Shown: piece after piece, positions 17,116 through 25,158 of the stretch
Numbering within the stretch: position 1 is the stretch's first letter
Layout: each line of letters begins with the position of its first letter
Assembly: GCA_944323495.1 (NCBI GenBank)
Contig: CALUSZ010000149.1
Span: 1 to 33,125, forward strand
DNA: 33,125 nucleotides
DNA from: Candidatus Gastranaerophilales bacterium
GTDB taxonomy: Bacteria > Cyanobacteriota > Vampirovibrionia > Gastranaerophilales > Gastranaerophilaceae
Reading direction: 5' to 3'
Notes under the pieces: generated by a model
The model's input: only the letters and a program-made list of their open reading frames with translations
Databases searched by the model: none
What the model was told of the DNA's origin: nothing
Translations under genes and position numbers: made by a program

Positions 17116-17337
17116 GACATAAATTCTGTATAGTTATTTATCCAAGCCGGAGTGCGGGGAATAACAAGGATAGTCGCCTAACAAGTTTTTGGGCCCTGGG
17201 GCAAAGACAAGAGCCGGTGGGTTTATTATAAGAAGATATCTTATATCAAAAAATTTAGGAAAGACGCCTTGATAGGAACTAAACGAGAACATAGCGAAAC
17301 CGTAGGGAGGATTTTTATAATAGCTTACAGAATCCAG
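17116..17337 (+). ncRNA. Unassigned structured RNA, about 220 nt (6S-like shape or leader RNA)
   Basis: The 334-base gap between flhA and the transglycosylase is not empty. Bases 17123-17130 (ATTCTGTA) pair with 17326-17333, and 17132-17138 pair with 17319-17325, forming a long closing stem. Inside it, CCTA/CAAG (17177-17185) pair with CTTG/TAGG (17268-17276), TTTTTG (17186-17191) pairs with CAAAAA (17247-17252), and TATAAGA (17227-17233) pairs with TCTTATA (17239-17245). An alternative is TTTAG (17254-17258) with CTAAA (17279-17283). The 5' arm is GC-rich (45 of 80 bases at 17141-17220) in an AT-rich genome. The nested single-hairpin shape with a large central bubble recalls 6S RNA. No terminator follows, so it could instead be a riboswitch-like leader of the transglycosylase. 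I could not match it to the known classes I checked by eye. Confidence 0.55.
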
Positions 17338-17361
17338 GTATAATATGATAAGAGGATTTCA

Positions 17362-17976
17362 ATGATTAGAAAAACAGTCTTAACAGCTATTGCATTGCTA
17401 ACATTGCTGTGCGTTAGGGCTCAAGCGGAACCTACACCGGAGCATGTTATCAAAGAAACCATCGTAAAACATTCTTTAGAGATGGATGTTGACCCTGCTC
17501 TTGCTCTAAGCATTGCAAAAAAAGAATCAGGATTTAAGCACGAATTAAAAAGTCCTTACGGTGCAGTGGGAGTTTTTCAGCTGCTTCCATCAACAGCACA
17601 AAGAATGGGATTTAACCCGTATTACTTAAGTGAAAACATTAAAGCCGGACTTACTTATTACAAGATGATGTATAAGATGTTTGGCTCGACAGAACTTGCG
17701 CTTGCTGCGTATAATGCAGGGCCGGGAAATGTTAAAAAATTCGGCGGAACGATTCCGCCTTATGGTGAGACTAAGCGGTTCGTTAACCAGATTATGCTCG
17801 AGTATAACAGACAAAAAACTAATCCGGATCCTGCTATAGCAAAGGTAAAACAGGCAAAAGCGAAGATGCCTGAACAGGAGACGGAAGCTAAAAATACGCC
17901 AAAACCATTGGAGCTTCCTAATTTAAAAGAAATTCCGGAGGTAAAACATTCCGATCCTGTAATGGAAATTCTGTAA
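17362..17976 (+). CDS. Secreted SLT-family lytic transglycosylase
   Basis: It cleaves the MurNAc-GlcNAc bond of peptidoglycan outside the inner membrane. It has 204 residues: a signal peptide at 1-22 (basic start, hydrophobic core, cut after AQA) and an SLT/goose-lysozyme-like domain at about 27-150. The catalytic glutamate is E55 (SIAKKESGFK), followed by GAVGVFQLLPSTAQ (67-80), the AAYNAGPGNV motif (115-124) and IPPYGETKRFVNQI. The tail from about 150 is Lys/Pro/Glu-rich and lacks a known domain. AGAGG sits 6-7 bases before the ATG. A TATAAT at 17339-17344 could give an extra transcript. Being next to flhA, it may help the flagellar rod through the wall, but general wall turnover is equally possible. 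Confidence 0.95.
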   Translation: MIRKTVLTAIALLTLLCVRAQAEPTPEHVIKETIVKHSLEMDVDPALALSIAKKESGFKHELKSPYGAVGVFQLLPSTAQRMGFNPYYLSENIKAGLTYYKMMYKMFGSTELALAAYNAGPGNVKKFGGTIPPYGETKRFVNQIMLEYNRQKTNPDPAIAKVKQAKAKMPEQETEAKNTPKPLELPNLKEIPEVKHSDPVMEIL

Positions 17977-17980
17977 AAAA

Positions 17981-18008
17981 TAAAACCCTCTCTTTTGAGA
18001 GGGTTTTA
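17981..18008. terminator. Bidirectional Rho-independent terminator
   Basis: A perfect 12-bp stem (TAAAACCCTCTC / GAGAGGGTTTTA) with a TTTT loop has T-runs on both strands. It serves the converging transglycosylase and glucokinase genes. Confidence 0.93.
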
Positions 18009-18023
18009 TTTTGGTCAAATTAA

Positions 18024-18968
18024 TTATGATTTAATCAATAAACTTGCGCCTATGACGCCCGCAGTATTTCCTAATTGAGCCGGAACAACTTCAACTTCTC
18101 TTTGAATTGTCATCGCGCGTTTTGCGATTGTTTCTCGGATTGGATCTAGAAGTATGTCTCCAGCATCAGCCACACCGCCTCCAATAATTATCTTTTCCGG
18201 GTTAAGCAGGTTAACAACACTTGTTAGACCCATTCCTATATATTCACCCATAATTCTAAATATTTGTCTTGCAACCGGATCCCCTTCTTTAGCGGCAACT
18301 GCTACTATATAAGGAGTAATATCCGGATTAGCCAACTCTCTGTATTTTGTAGATTTACCGCCTCTTATGTATTCTTCTGCCATTGCAACAATGCTTGGGC
18401 CAGATGCGTATGCTTCAAGACATCCTCTGTCACCGCAGCCGCAAAGCGGACCGCCTTCCATATTTAATTTAATATGGCCGATTTCTCCTGCTGCGTTATT
18501 AGCTCCGCGCACAAGTTTACCGTTAATAACAAGACCTGAGCCTATTCCTGTTCCTACTGTTATACATACAAGGTTTTCGCACCCGACGCCGGCACCGTAG
18601 TTTAATTCCCCTAAGGTTGCTGTTCTAACGTCGTTATCAACTCTTGTTTGAATTCCAAATTCTTTTTCCATAATACTTGCTATCGGAATATTAACCCAGC
18701 CTGGGATATTAGGGGCTAATCTTACGACGCCTTTTTTGCAGTCGATTTGCCCGGGAAAACCAAAACCAATAGCTTCTATATCAGAAGCTTTTAATTTAGT
18801 TTCCTTCAATAAATCGCTTATGGCTTCTTTCATACTATTGATTGTATATTCATAACCCATCTCAGCACGGGTTGGAATTGAGTTTGAGTAAATAATTTTA
18901 CCCTTGTCGCTTACTAATGCAATCTTGACATTGGTTCCGCCAACATCAACGCCTATTCTTTGTGCCAT
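18024..18968 (-). CDS. ROK-family glucokinase
   Basis: It phosphorylates glucose to glucose-6-phosphate with ATP, feeding glycolysis or glycogen. At 314 residues it has the family's usual length. The phosphate-binding motif GVDVGGTNVKIALVS is at 6-20. The catalytic aspartate lies in VDNDVRTATLGE (D113), and the GTGIGSGLVING motif is at 140-150. The ROK signature at 161-190 contains GEIGH and the zinc-binding cysteines C176, C178 and C183 in LCGCGDRGCLE. GAAGGAG lies 8 bases before the ATG. Its promoter region is shared with bioG, reading the other way; both strands carry TGGTAGAATT. Other ROK sugar kinases (fructose, ManNAc) are possible, but the motifs best fit glucokinase. Confidence 0.92.
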   Translation of the reverse strand: MAQRIGVDVGGTNVKIALVSDKGKIIYSNSIPTRAEMGYEYTINSMKEAISDLLKETKLKASDIEAIGFGFPGQIDCKKGVVRLAPNIPGWVNIPIASIMEKEFGIQTRVDNDVRTATLGELNYGAGVGCENLVCITVGTGIGSGLVINGKLVRGANNAAGEIGHIKLNMEGGPLCGCGDRGCLEAYASGPSIVAMAEEYIRGGKSTKYRELANPDITPYIVAVAAKEGDPVARQIFRIMGEYIGMGLTSVVNLLNPEKIIIGGGVADAGDILLDPIRETIAKRAMTIQREVEVVPAQLGNTAGVIGASLLIKS

Positions 18969-19073
18969 TTATAAATCTCCTTCTTTTGTGCGATTAAATT
19001 CTACCACAAAGACAGTCAGAAAACCAGTGAATTTCTTGAATCCCCAGAGGAAAATTTCAAATATAGCTCTTTA

Positions 19074-19082
19074 TGGTAGAAT
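19074..19082 (+). promoter_or_regulatory. Extended -10 promoter immediately before bioG
   Basis: TGGTAGAAT fits the extended -10 form TG-n-TANAAT. It ends only 7 bases before the bioG ATG, and no Shine-Dalgarno is seen, so the mRNA may be leaderless or nearly so. A matching TGGTAGAAT lies on the minus strand about 65 bases away (near 19005), facing the glucokinase gene. Confidence 0.55.
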
Positions 19083-19089
19083 TAATCTT

Positions 19090-19695
19090 ATGAAATATAA
19101 ATGGTTAAACAAAAAAAATAATAAGAAAGTTATTTTATTTTTTAACGGCTGGGGAATGGACGATAGTGTCGTAAAACATCTTAATCCGGAAGATTACGAT
19201 GTTATTATGTACTATGATTATAATTCTTTAGATGCAGACTTTAGTCCGGTAGAAAATTATTTTGAAAAATACCTTGTTGCATGGTCAATGGGGGTTATGT
19301 GCGCGTCGTTATTTGATTTAGACTATATAAGCCGTACAGCAGTGAATGGAACTCTTAAACCTGTTGATAACAAGTATGGAATCCCTGTGAAGATTTATGA
19401 TTTAACTTTAAAGGGGTTAAATCCTGAAGGGGCAGAAAAATTTGTCCAAAATATGTTTCAGGGAAATAGTCCTTTAGGGAAAACAGACAGAGAGTTTGAA
19501 AATATAAAAAATGAACTTGACGTATTAAAGACATATAGCGCAAATCCGGATTTTAAATACCAAAGAGTTATTATAAGCAGCGAAGATAAAATAATTCCAA
19601 CCAAAAATCAAACAGCTTTCTGGGGGATTGAACCTAATATTGTGAGCGGCCACTGTCCGTTTTTTATGTTCAAATCCTGGAGTGAACTTTTATGA
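19090..19695 (+). CDS. bioG: BioG, pimeloyl-ACP methyl ester esterase
   Basis: BioG removes the methyl group from pimeloyl-ACP methyl ester, ending the BioC-dependent synthesis of the biotin precursor. The protein has 201 residues from the ATG at 19090; a longer open frame from 18904 runs antisense through the glucokinase start and is not used. It is the BioG (DUF452) type of alpha/beta hydrolase: an N-terminal ILFFNGWGMD (15-24), nucleophile S66 in AWSMGVM, an acid in ISSEDKIIP, and H188 in SGHCPFF. It overlaps bioC by 4 bases (ATGA), the typical BioG-BioC pairing. There is no clear ribosome site, and the -10 lies just 7 bases upstream. Confidence 0.93.
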   Translation: MKYKWLNKKNNKKVILFFNGWGMDDSVVKHLNPEDYDVIMYYDYNSLDADFSPVENYFEKYLVAWSMGVMCASLFDLDYISRTAVNGTLKPVDNKYGIPVKIYDLTLKGLNPEGAEKFVQNMFQGNSPLGKTDREFENIKNELDVLKTYSANPDFKYQRVIISSEDKIIPTKNQTAFWGIEPNIVSGHCPFFMFKSWSELL

Positions 19696-20423
19696 ACAAG
19701 GATTTAATAAAAAAAAGGTTTGCAAGAAGTCTGAAAACATATAATGAGCATGCAGTTGTTCAAAAAAAGATGGCAGAGACTCTTATCTCTATGCTTGAAA
19801 GAAAAAAATATTCAAAAATTCTGGAAATCGGCTGCGGAACGGGGATTCTAACTGAGCTTGCAGAAAAAAATCTACATTTTGACTCATATACAGCCTGCGA
19901 TGTTGTAGCAGAATGTGAGAAATATATAAAAAACATAAATCCAGATATCGTTTTTTTGCCGGAATCTGCAGAATACATGGCAAAAGAATCTGAGTTATAT
20001 GATTTAATCCTTGCAAATGCTGTATTCCAGTGGTTAGATGATTTTGAAGTTGTTATAAAACAACTTATTCAAAAGTTAACGCCGGGCGGCACATTAGTGT
20101 TTTCTACATTTGGTATAAAAAATTTTCAAGAAATTTATCAGGTATCAGGTAAATCTCTCAAATATTACTCTTTAGAAGAGTTGGCAATTTTATTAAAAGG
20201 TTTTAACTATATAATGGATGAAGAAGTTATTATATTGAACTTTAAAACAGCAAAAGATGTTTTAAAGCACATGAAAAAAACAGGAGTAAATTCAATATCA
20301 GGCATGGCATGGAATAAATCCGATTTGTTAAAATTTGAACATTCATATGAAAAATACTGTAATGGTGCTCCAGTACTCACATATAACCCTGTTTATATTA
20401 AGATAGAAAATATATTAAAATAG
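19692..20423 (+). CDS. bioC: BioC, malonyl-ACP O-methyltransferase
   Basis: BioC methylates the free carboxyl of malonyl-ACP using S-adenosylmethionine, disguising it so that fatty acid synthase can extend it to pimeloyl-ACP methyl ester. It has 243 residues. The N-terminal RFARSLKTYNEHAVVQKKMA is the BioC signature. The SAM-binding motif LEIGCGTG is at 44-51, the acidic residue after strand 2 is in YTACDVV, and DLILANAVFQWLDD is the class-typical motif near 115. The gene overlaps bioG by four bases and is surely co-transcribed with it. No other biotin genes (bioF, A, D, B) are in the window. Confidence 0.95.
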   Translation: MNKDLIKKRFARSLKTYNEHAVVQKKMAETLISMLERKKYSKILEIGCGTGILTELAEKNLHFDSYTACDVVAECEKYIKNINPDIVFLPESAEYMAKESELYDLILANAVFQWLDDFEVVIKQLIQKLTPGGTLVFSTFGIKNFQEIYQVSGKSLKYYSLEELAILLKGFNYIMDEEVIILNFKTAKDVLKHMKKTGVNSISGMAWNKSDLLKFEHSYEKYCNGAPVLTYNPVYIKIENILK

Positions 20424-20496
20424 GACGGTTGGTTAATATTTTATTTGAAAAATTTATTATACAATACTTTCAATGTAATAAAAAAAATGAGGTGCT

Positions 20497-21618
20497 ATGG
20501 AAACAGCCCATACCAACCCTTTCTTAAACTCAAGAGAGAGTAATTTTATCAGCCACTTTCAAATAGAAGCATTGTTAGGGAATATACCAAAGCTTATTTA
20601 TATGAAAGATATCAAAGGGAACTATATTACCGGCACCAAGCATGCGTACGAATTTGTGAAAAGCGGTAAAGATGTTTTTCATGATGTTCAGATTGATATA
20701 GATAAAATTAGAAATACTAATAGTGCAGAAGATGAGTATGTAATATCTAATAGCAAGTCTATAACAAATGAACGTGAAGTATATGATGTAAACGGACGTC
20801 CTCATTGTTATAGAATATATAAAGCACCTATAAAAGGCAGCGGTAATAAAATCACAGGTATTGTTGTGATGGTGGATAATGTAGATGAGTCTAAACTTCT
20901 TGAGGCACAGCGTGAAACATTTGTTGCATCTCTCGGGCATGATTTGAAAAATCCTACGATAGCGCAGATAAGGATGATTGAATTATTGCTGAAAGAGCAT
21001 TTTGGCAGTTTAACTCCAGAGCAGCGCAGTGTTCTTCAAATGACACTGGATTCGTGTAAATATATGAAGGCTATGCTGGGTTCTTTGCTTGCTACATATA
21101 GAAATGACAGGGGTGTTGTAAGATTAAATTGTGAAGAAGTATCTCTGGTTAATCTTGTTGCAGAATGTGTTGATGAAATGAAATATCTTGCAACTGATAA
21201 AAATGTAGAATTAGATATGAATAAGGAATGCACAATTCCATTTATCTGGGGAGATAAAATTCAGGTAAAGCGTGTCATAATGAATCTTTTATCAAACGGT
21301 ATTAAATATGCTTTTCCTGATACTAACATAAGTTTATCTGTATATAATGAGGCAGATTATACCTGTTTCAGGTTTGAAAATCAAAGCCCGTTTATTCCGT
21401 TAGACAAACGTGAATCAATTTTTGCACAATACGTTTCTTATGCAGAGGCATATAAAGAGCTAGGTATAGGTCTTGGTTTATATACTTCGCAAAAAATTGT
21501 AGAAGCTCACGATGGTATGATTTTTGTCGAAAGTTTTCAAGATAACAGAAATATATTTGGTTTTAAAATTCCAAATAAGTTTAAACAATCGGATAAACCA
21601 AGAACTATTGTATTTTAG
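20497..21618 (+). CDS. Cytoplasmic PAS-domain sensor histidine kinase with altered G1 box
   Basis: An orphan signalling kinase of 373 residues with no membrane segment. Residues 20-135 form a PAS-like sensor (YMKDIKGNYITGTKHA). The dimerisation/phosphoacceptor H-box ASLGHDLKNPTIA (H148) is a normal HisKA. The ATP domain (about 245-360) has an N-box (RVIMNLLSNGIKYA, N263 and N267) and a G2-type glycine loop (GIGLGLY, 323-329). The usual G1 motif DxGxG is replaced by ENQSPFI (294-300), so ATP binding may be weak or unusual. GAGGTG lies just before the ATG. No response regulator is adjacent. Its stop overlaps the convergent phosphohexomutase gene by 14 bases. Confidence 0.9.
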   Translation: METAHTNPFLNSRESNFISHFQIEALLGNIPKLIYMKDIKGNYITGTKHAYEFVKSGKDVFHDVQIDIDKIRNTNSAEDEYVISNSKSITNEREVYDVNGRPHCYRIYKAPIKGSGNKITGIVVMVDNVDESKLLEAQRETFVASLGHDLKNPTIAQIRMIELLLKEHFGSLTPEQRSVLQMTLDSCKYMKAMLGSLLATYRNDRGVVRLNCEEVSLVNLVAECVDEMKYLATDKNVELDMNKECTIPFIWGDKIQVKRVIMNLLSNGIKYAFPDTNISLSVYNEADYTCFRFENQSPFIPLDKRESIFAQYVSYAEAYKELGIGLGLYTSQKIVEAHDGMIFVESFQDNRNIFGFKIPNKFKQSDKPRTIVF

Positions 21619-23086
21619 TTTTAGACTCTTCTTTAATGATTTCAAGCAGTTTATTAACCATTAAATCTTCGTATTTTTGAGCATTCTCTTTAGAATCCGC
21701 TTCAAATCTTAAAGTAAATACCGGTTCTGTATTGCTTTGTCTTATAAGTGCAAAACCTTTATCAAAAACGATTCGCATACCATCTAGTGTTATAATATCT
21801 TTAATTTTTGTCTCAAAGAAATCCGGATTTTCTGCTATGACTTTTTGAAATTCTTCTAAAGTAGGTGCTTTTAAAGAATTCGGGCAGGGAAGCCTTACTT
21901 CTGATGAGCAATATAAAGCCTTAAACGGCTCAAGCATATCACTGATTTTGAAGTTCGGATTAGCTTTTTTCTTTTTTGCAACAATTTCAATAATCCTGCA
22001 CCCTGCATAAACAGCATCGTCAAAACCGTAATATTTGTCTTTAAAGAAAGTATGTCCGCTCATTTCTCCGGCAAGTACAGCGCCCGTTTCTCTCATTTTA
22101 GATTTAATATATCCGTGTCCTGTTTTGCACATAACAGCAGTACCGCCGTCTTTATTAATGGTATCGTATAGAGCCTGCGAACATTTAACTTCTGATACAA
22201 TTACCGGTTTAATCCCTTTTTCGTTATACTCTTTTATTACATCTTCCGCATAAATAAGGAGCAGCTTGTCACCTGTCATAGAGTTACCGTCAGAATCTAT
22301 AACCCCGATTCTATCGCTGTCACCATCAAAAGCTATACCTAAATCAGCCTTATTTGCAACAACTGCTTTCTTTATATCATTCAAAGTTTTTTCATCACTC
22401 GGGTTTGGATGGTGATGCGGGAAACGTCCGTCAGGCATTGAGTAAAGCTCAATTACCTCACAACCAAGTGCTCTGTATAATTTGGGAGCAACAACCCCGC
22501 CGGTTGCGTTTGCACTATCCACAACAACCTTTATTCCTTCGCCTATGCGGCCGAAGCGTTTTTTCATATCTTCTATATAATCAGGGATTAAATCATACTC
22601 ATTCAAAATTCCGAACGGTACAGGAGGTATTCCTAATCTATACTCTTCAAGAGTTAGCTCTTTGACTTCTTTAATCTGTTCTTCATTTAAAGATTGTTTT
22701 GCATAAGTCATCTTAAGCCCGTTATATTGGCTTGGATTGTGGCTTGCAGTAATAATCATTGCACCGGTTACCGGCATATACTTTGTAATAAACGGCGGTA
22801 AGCCGGCAGCTTCTGAATAATATCCGATAGGAGTAGGCGCAAGCCCCATATCAACAACATTTGCTCCGCAAGAACGAACACCCTCAATAAGTGATTTAGA
22901 TAATGAAGGTGAATGCAGCCTGGCATCACGACATACAGTTATCCATATCTCAGAAGGCAGTTTTTTAGTTTCTTTTACTAAAAACTGAACAAAGCCTCTT
23001 CCTGTATAATAAAATAATTCTTCTGTAATATCCTCGCCGTAAATTCCTCTTATATCGTTCTTTCCAAATGCTGATTCTTTTAACAT
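21605..23086 (-). CDS. Phosphomannomutase/phosphoglucomutase
   Basis: It interconverts hexose 1- and 6-phosphates, supplying mannose-1-P or glucose-1-P for surface polysaccharides and glycogen. At 493 residues it has the four-domain alpha-D-phosphohexomutase build: N-terminal KNDIRGIYG (9-17), the phosphoserine loop ITASHNPSQYNG with S115, the metal loop DGDSDR (254-259), the sugar-binding GEMSGH (340-345) and the phosphate-binding RQSNTEP (449-455). GEMSGH is the version found in dual-specificity PMM/PGM enzymes. GGGAG precedes the ATG by 8 bases. Its promoter region is shared with the divergent permease gene. Confidence 0.95.
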   Translation of the reverse strand: MLKESAFGKNDIRGIYGEDITEELFYYTGRGFVQFLVKETKKLPSEIWITVCRDARLHSPSLSKSLIEGVRSCGANVVDMGLAPTPIGYYSEAAGLPPFITKYMPVTGAMIITASHNPSQYNGLKMTYAKQSLNEEQIKEVKELTLEEYRLGIPPVPFGILNEYDLIPDYIEDMKKRFGRIGEGIKVVVDSANATGGVVAPKLYRALGCEVIELYSMPDGRFPHHHPNPSDEKTLNDIKKAVVANKADLGIAFDGDSDRIGVIDSDGNSMTGDKLLLIYAEDVIKEYNEKGIKPVIVSEVKCSQALYDTINKDGGTAVMCKTGHGYIKSKMRETGAVLAGEMSGHTFFKDKYYGFDDAVYAGCRIIEIVAKKKKANPNFKISDMLEPFKALYCSSEVRLPCPNSLKAPTLEEFQKVIAENPDFFETKIKDIITLDGMRIVFDKGFALIRQSNTEPVFTLRFEADSKENAQKYEDLMVNKLLEIIKEESKTKIQ

Positions 23087-23133
23087 GTTTTCTACTCCCT
23101 ATCTATAACAAAATAATAACATAGAAATATGCG

Positions 23134-23163
23134 TTGAACAAAAAGAACAATCTCGTGTATAAT
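23134..23163 (+). promoter_or_regulatory. Promoter giving a leaderless permease mRNA
   Basis: TTGAAC (23134-23139), an 18-base spacer and a perfect TATAAT (23158-23163) precede the ATG at 23170 by 6 bases. The predicted transcription start is at the A of the ATG. No Shine-Dalgarno is present. Confidence 0.7.
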
Positions 23164-23169
23164 AAAATA

Positions 23170-24018
23170 ATGAGCATGCTGTCTCTAAAGAAAATTCCGA
23201 TTGGTTTATTTTTTGTATTACCGGCAATAATAGGAATGTTTATTTTTATTGTGATTCCTATTTTTTGTTCTTTTGCCTTAAGCTTCACCGAGTGGGATTT
23301 GTTAAATGAAATAAAGTTTATAGGTTTAAGTAATTATAGAACTGTATTAACATCATCTGAATTTATGCAGATATTTATTAATACAGTTATATACGCATTT
23401 TCTACAACAATATTTGCAGTTATTATTCCTTTAATTCTAGCTTCTTTATTAAGCGCTAAAATAAAAGGTTCAGAGTTTTTTAAGACAATATATTTTCTCC
23501 CGTTTATAACGCCTGCGATTGTAATTGCCATAGTATGGTCATGGATTTTTGACCCTAATTCCGGGCTTGTTAATAATTTATTAAATACACGGCTGACTTG
23601 GCTTTTTGATACACACCTTGCGATGCCTGTATTGATTTTTGTTTCTGTATGGAAACTTATTGGATACAATGTTGTGCTTTTTTTGACAGGGTTTTCTACA
23701 ATAAGTCCCAATTTATATGAAGCAGCCAAGATAGATGGCGCTTGCAATATGCAAATTTTTCAAGAGATAACGCTTCCGCTTTTAAAACCTGTAACATATT
23801 TTGTAATACTTGTTACTGCAATCTCATCATTTCAGGTTTTTGATTTAGTTTATGTAATGACCTCCGGCGGTCCTCAAAATTCTACAAATGTTATTGTTTA
23901 TTCTATCTATAAATATGCGTTTGAATATTTTGATATAGGTAAATCCTGCGCGCTGGCGTATATTCTTTTTATATTGATATTAATTCTAACCCTGTTACAA
24001 AGAAGATTTGTAAAATGA
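23170..24018 (+). CDS. Sugar ABC transporter permease, MalF/UgpA type (orphan)
   Basis: An inner-membrane subunit of a carbohydrate importer. From the ATG at 23170 it has 282 residues; an apparent TTG start at 23134 is really the -35 box. Six membrane segments are predicted, starting with PIGLFFVLPAIIGMFIFIVI, plus SFTEWDLL and IKFIGLSNYR, typical of MalF/UgpA permeases. The EAA loop that docks to the ATPase is EAAKIDGACNMQIFQEITLP. No ATPase, binding protein or full second permease is nearby. Immediately after the gene, overlapping as ATGA, is an 18-codon frame (see separate entry). A distant MsiK/UgpC-type ATPase may serve it. Confidence 0.93.
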   Translation: MSMLSLKKIPIGLFFVLPAIIGMFIFIVIPIFCSFALSFTEWDLLNEIKFIGLSNYRTVLTSSEFMQIFINTVIYAFSTTIFAVIIPLILASLLSAKIKGSEFFKTIYFLPFITPAIVIAIVWSWIFDPNSGLVNNLLNTRLTWLFDTHLAMPVLIFVSVWKLIGYNVVLFLTGFSTISPNLYEAAKIDGACNMQIFQEITLPLLKPVTYFVILVTAISSFQVFDLVYVMTSGGPQNSTNVIVYSIYKYAFEYFDIGKSCALAYILFILILILTLLQRRFVK

Positions 24019-24071
24019 TTTTATATCCACTTATCTATAAATTTATCCCCGGGTTGATAATTCTTTTTTGA
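24015..24071 (+). pseudogene. Short frame after permease, possible remnant of a second permease
   Basis: MILYPLIYKFIPGLIILF starts with ATGA overlapping the permease stop, exactly where a MalG-type partner usually begins, and has the hydrophobic start such proteins show. It stops after 18 codons and no MalG-like sequence continues in any frame. It may be a decayed gene, a tiny membrane peptide or chance. Confidence 0.25.
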
Positions 24072-24118
24072 CCTTGACTGCAATAACATGTTTAAGTCGA
24101 AATTATAAAGGAGGATTT

Positions 24119-24985
24119 ATGGCGAACAGCATTTACACCGCTCCTGTTTACAAACTGGAGGAATTAAATAATCTTTTTATAGAGCTAACAGCCAAAAACT
24201 GCAATCAGAGATGCGGAAATTGTTATATAGATTTTCCGATGAGCAGGAATGTCAAAGATTTTATAACGCTCGATAGAATAAAGGAAGCTTTGAGTGATAC
24301 AAAATTTGAAAATCTGTATTGTATATATTTAACCGGAGCAGAGCCAATGACTCATCCTGATTTTAATTCTATACTTCGGCTCTGTCTTAAAAGATGCAAT
24401 GTTTGCATTTGTACAAATGCAAGTTTTTTAAATGAAAAAAAAGTTCGTTTCTTAAAAAAAGTTGAGGATGAGGGAGTAAATAAAAGTGAAAATTTAAGTG
24501 TTAATGGAAGCGGAAATCAAATTTTTTTCAAACTCTCTCTTGCTCATTATAACGAAATAGAAAGTGATAAAATTCGCTATCGCGGGAATTTCAGACAGAC
24601 AATATTTGCTTTGAAAACTTTAAGCAGGTATAATTTTACATCTGTTTTATCAATACAGAATTTTTATAATTTAGATAAAAAAGAAATTTATGAAAAATTC
24701 AACCAAATATTTAAAGAACAGGAAATTGTAAATACGGATATCCAGATTACTTTATCACATCCAGATTTTCAAGAAGAGAATTTTTCAAAACCATCAGCAA
24801 TGACAGACTGTCAATACGGTAGAATTCTTTGTCAAACCGGTGTTTATTCTTGTCCATTCTTAGCAAATGATTATAGAGGCAGAGTCGGAAGTTCTTTTAA
24901 GGATTATGCAAAATCTATAATGGCGGAAACTGATTTTTGTGCGACATGCTCAAAAAATAATAATTATATGTTCACAATAGGGTAA
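24119..24985 (+). CDS. Radical SAM protein with SPASM/twitch-like C-terminus
   Basis: It is predicted to cut S-adenosylmethionine at a 4Fe-4S cluster to start radical chemistry; the substrate is unknown. It has 288 residues from the ATG with AAAGGAGG about 5 bases upstream; an earlier TTG at 24068 has no ribosome site. The cluster motif is C28-x3-C32-x2-C35 (NCNQRCGNCYID), followed by LYCIYLTGAEPMTHP, a GGEP-like variant (TGAEP). The C-terminal cysteines C231, C238, C245, C274 and C277 (CQYGRILCQTGVYSCPF ... FCATC) suggest an auxiliary cluster, as in SPASM/twitch peptide-modifying enzymes. No precursor peptide gene is evident next to it. Confidence 0.88.
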   Translation: MANSIYTAPVYKLEELNNLFIELTAKNCNQRCGNCYIDFPMSRNVKDFITLDRIKEALSDTKFENLYCIYLTGAEPMTHPDFNSILRLCLKRCNVCICTNASFLNEKKVRFLKKVEDEGVNKSENLSVNGSGNQIFFKLSLAHYNEIESDKIRYRGNFRQTIFALKTLSRYNFTSVLSIQNFYNLDKKEIYEKFNQIFKEQEIVNTDIQITLSHPDFQEENFSKPSAMTDCQYGRILCQTGVYSCPFLANDYRGRVGSSFKDYAKSIMAETDFCATCSKNNNYMFTIG

Positions 24986-25006
24986 TTATATATCCCTTAT
25001 ATAATT
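24984..25006 (+). repeat. Perfect AT-only inverted repeat at the radical SAM stop codon
   Basis: AATTATATA and TATATAATT flank a TCCCT loop and cover the stop codon. Only a short T-run follows, so it is a weak terminator at best; it might stabilise the mRNA end. Confidence 0.4.
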
Positions 25007-25158
25007 GATTTTGAGCCAGAAAACTGCCAAAACTTAGTTAACATTTGTAACATTATTCCAGTGAATTAATTCTAAGGAGTTACCTTTTTGATAAAATTAT
25101 GTTATAAATAATAATGTAAAAATATATATTCAAACACGAGAAATGAACGGAGGCAAAA

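Noticed and set aside
17116..17337. Cyclic di-AMP (ydaO) riboswitch, tmRNA, RNase P RNA or SRP RNA
   Set aside because: The hallmark strings of each (GGGGUGAAUC, a tag peptide ending LAA, GAGGAAAGUC, AGGUCCGGAAGGAAGC) are absent; gene context alone is not enough.
17339..17344. TATAAT as main promoter of the transglycosylase
   Set aside because: No -35 at proper distance, and the implied start would fall on the ribosome site; kept only as a possible minor promoter.
18904..19089. 62-residue extension of BioG
   Set aside because: It is antisense to the glucokinase start and passes through the bioG promoter; BioG family length fits the ATG at 19090.
22354..22665. 103-codon plus-strand frame inside the phosphohexomutase gene
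   Set aside because: Antisense shadow with no ribosome site and atypical composition.
23134..23169. TTG start giving a longer permease
   Set aside because: TTGAAC is better read as the -35 box paired with TATAAT 18 bases later.
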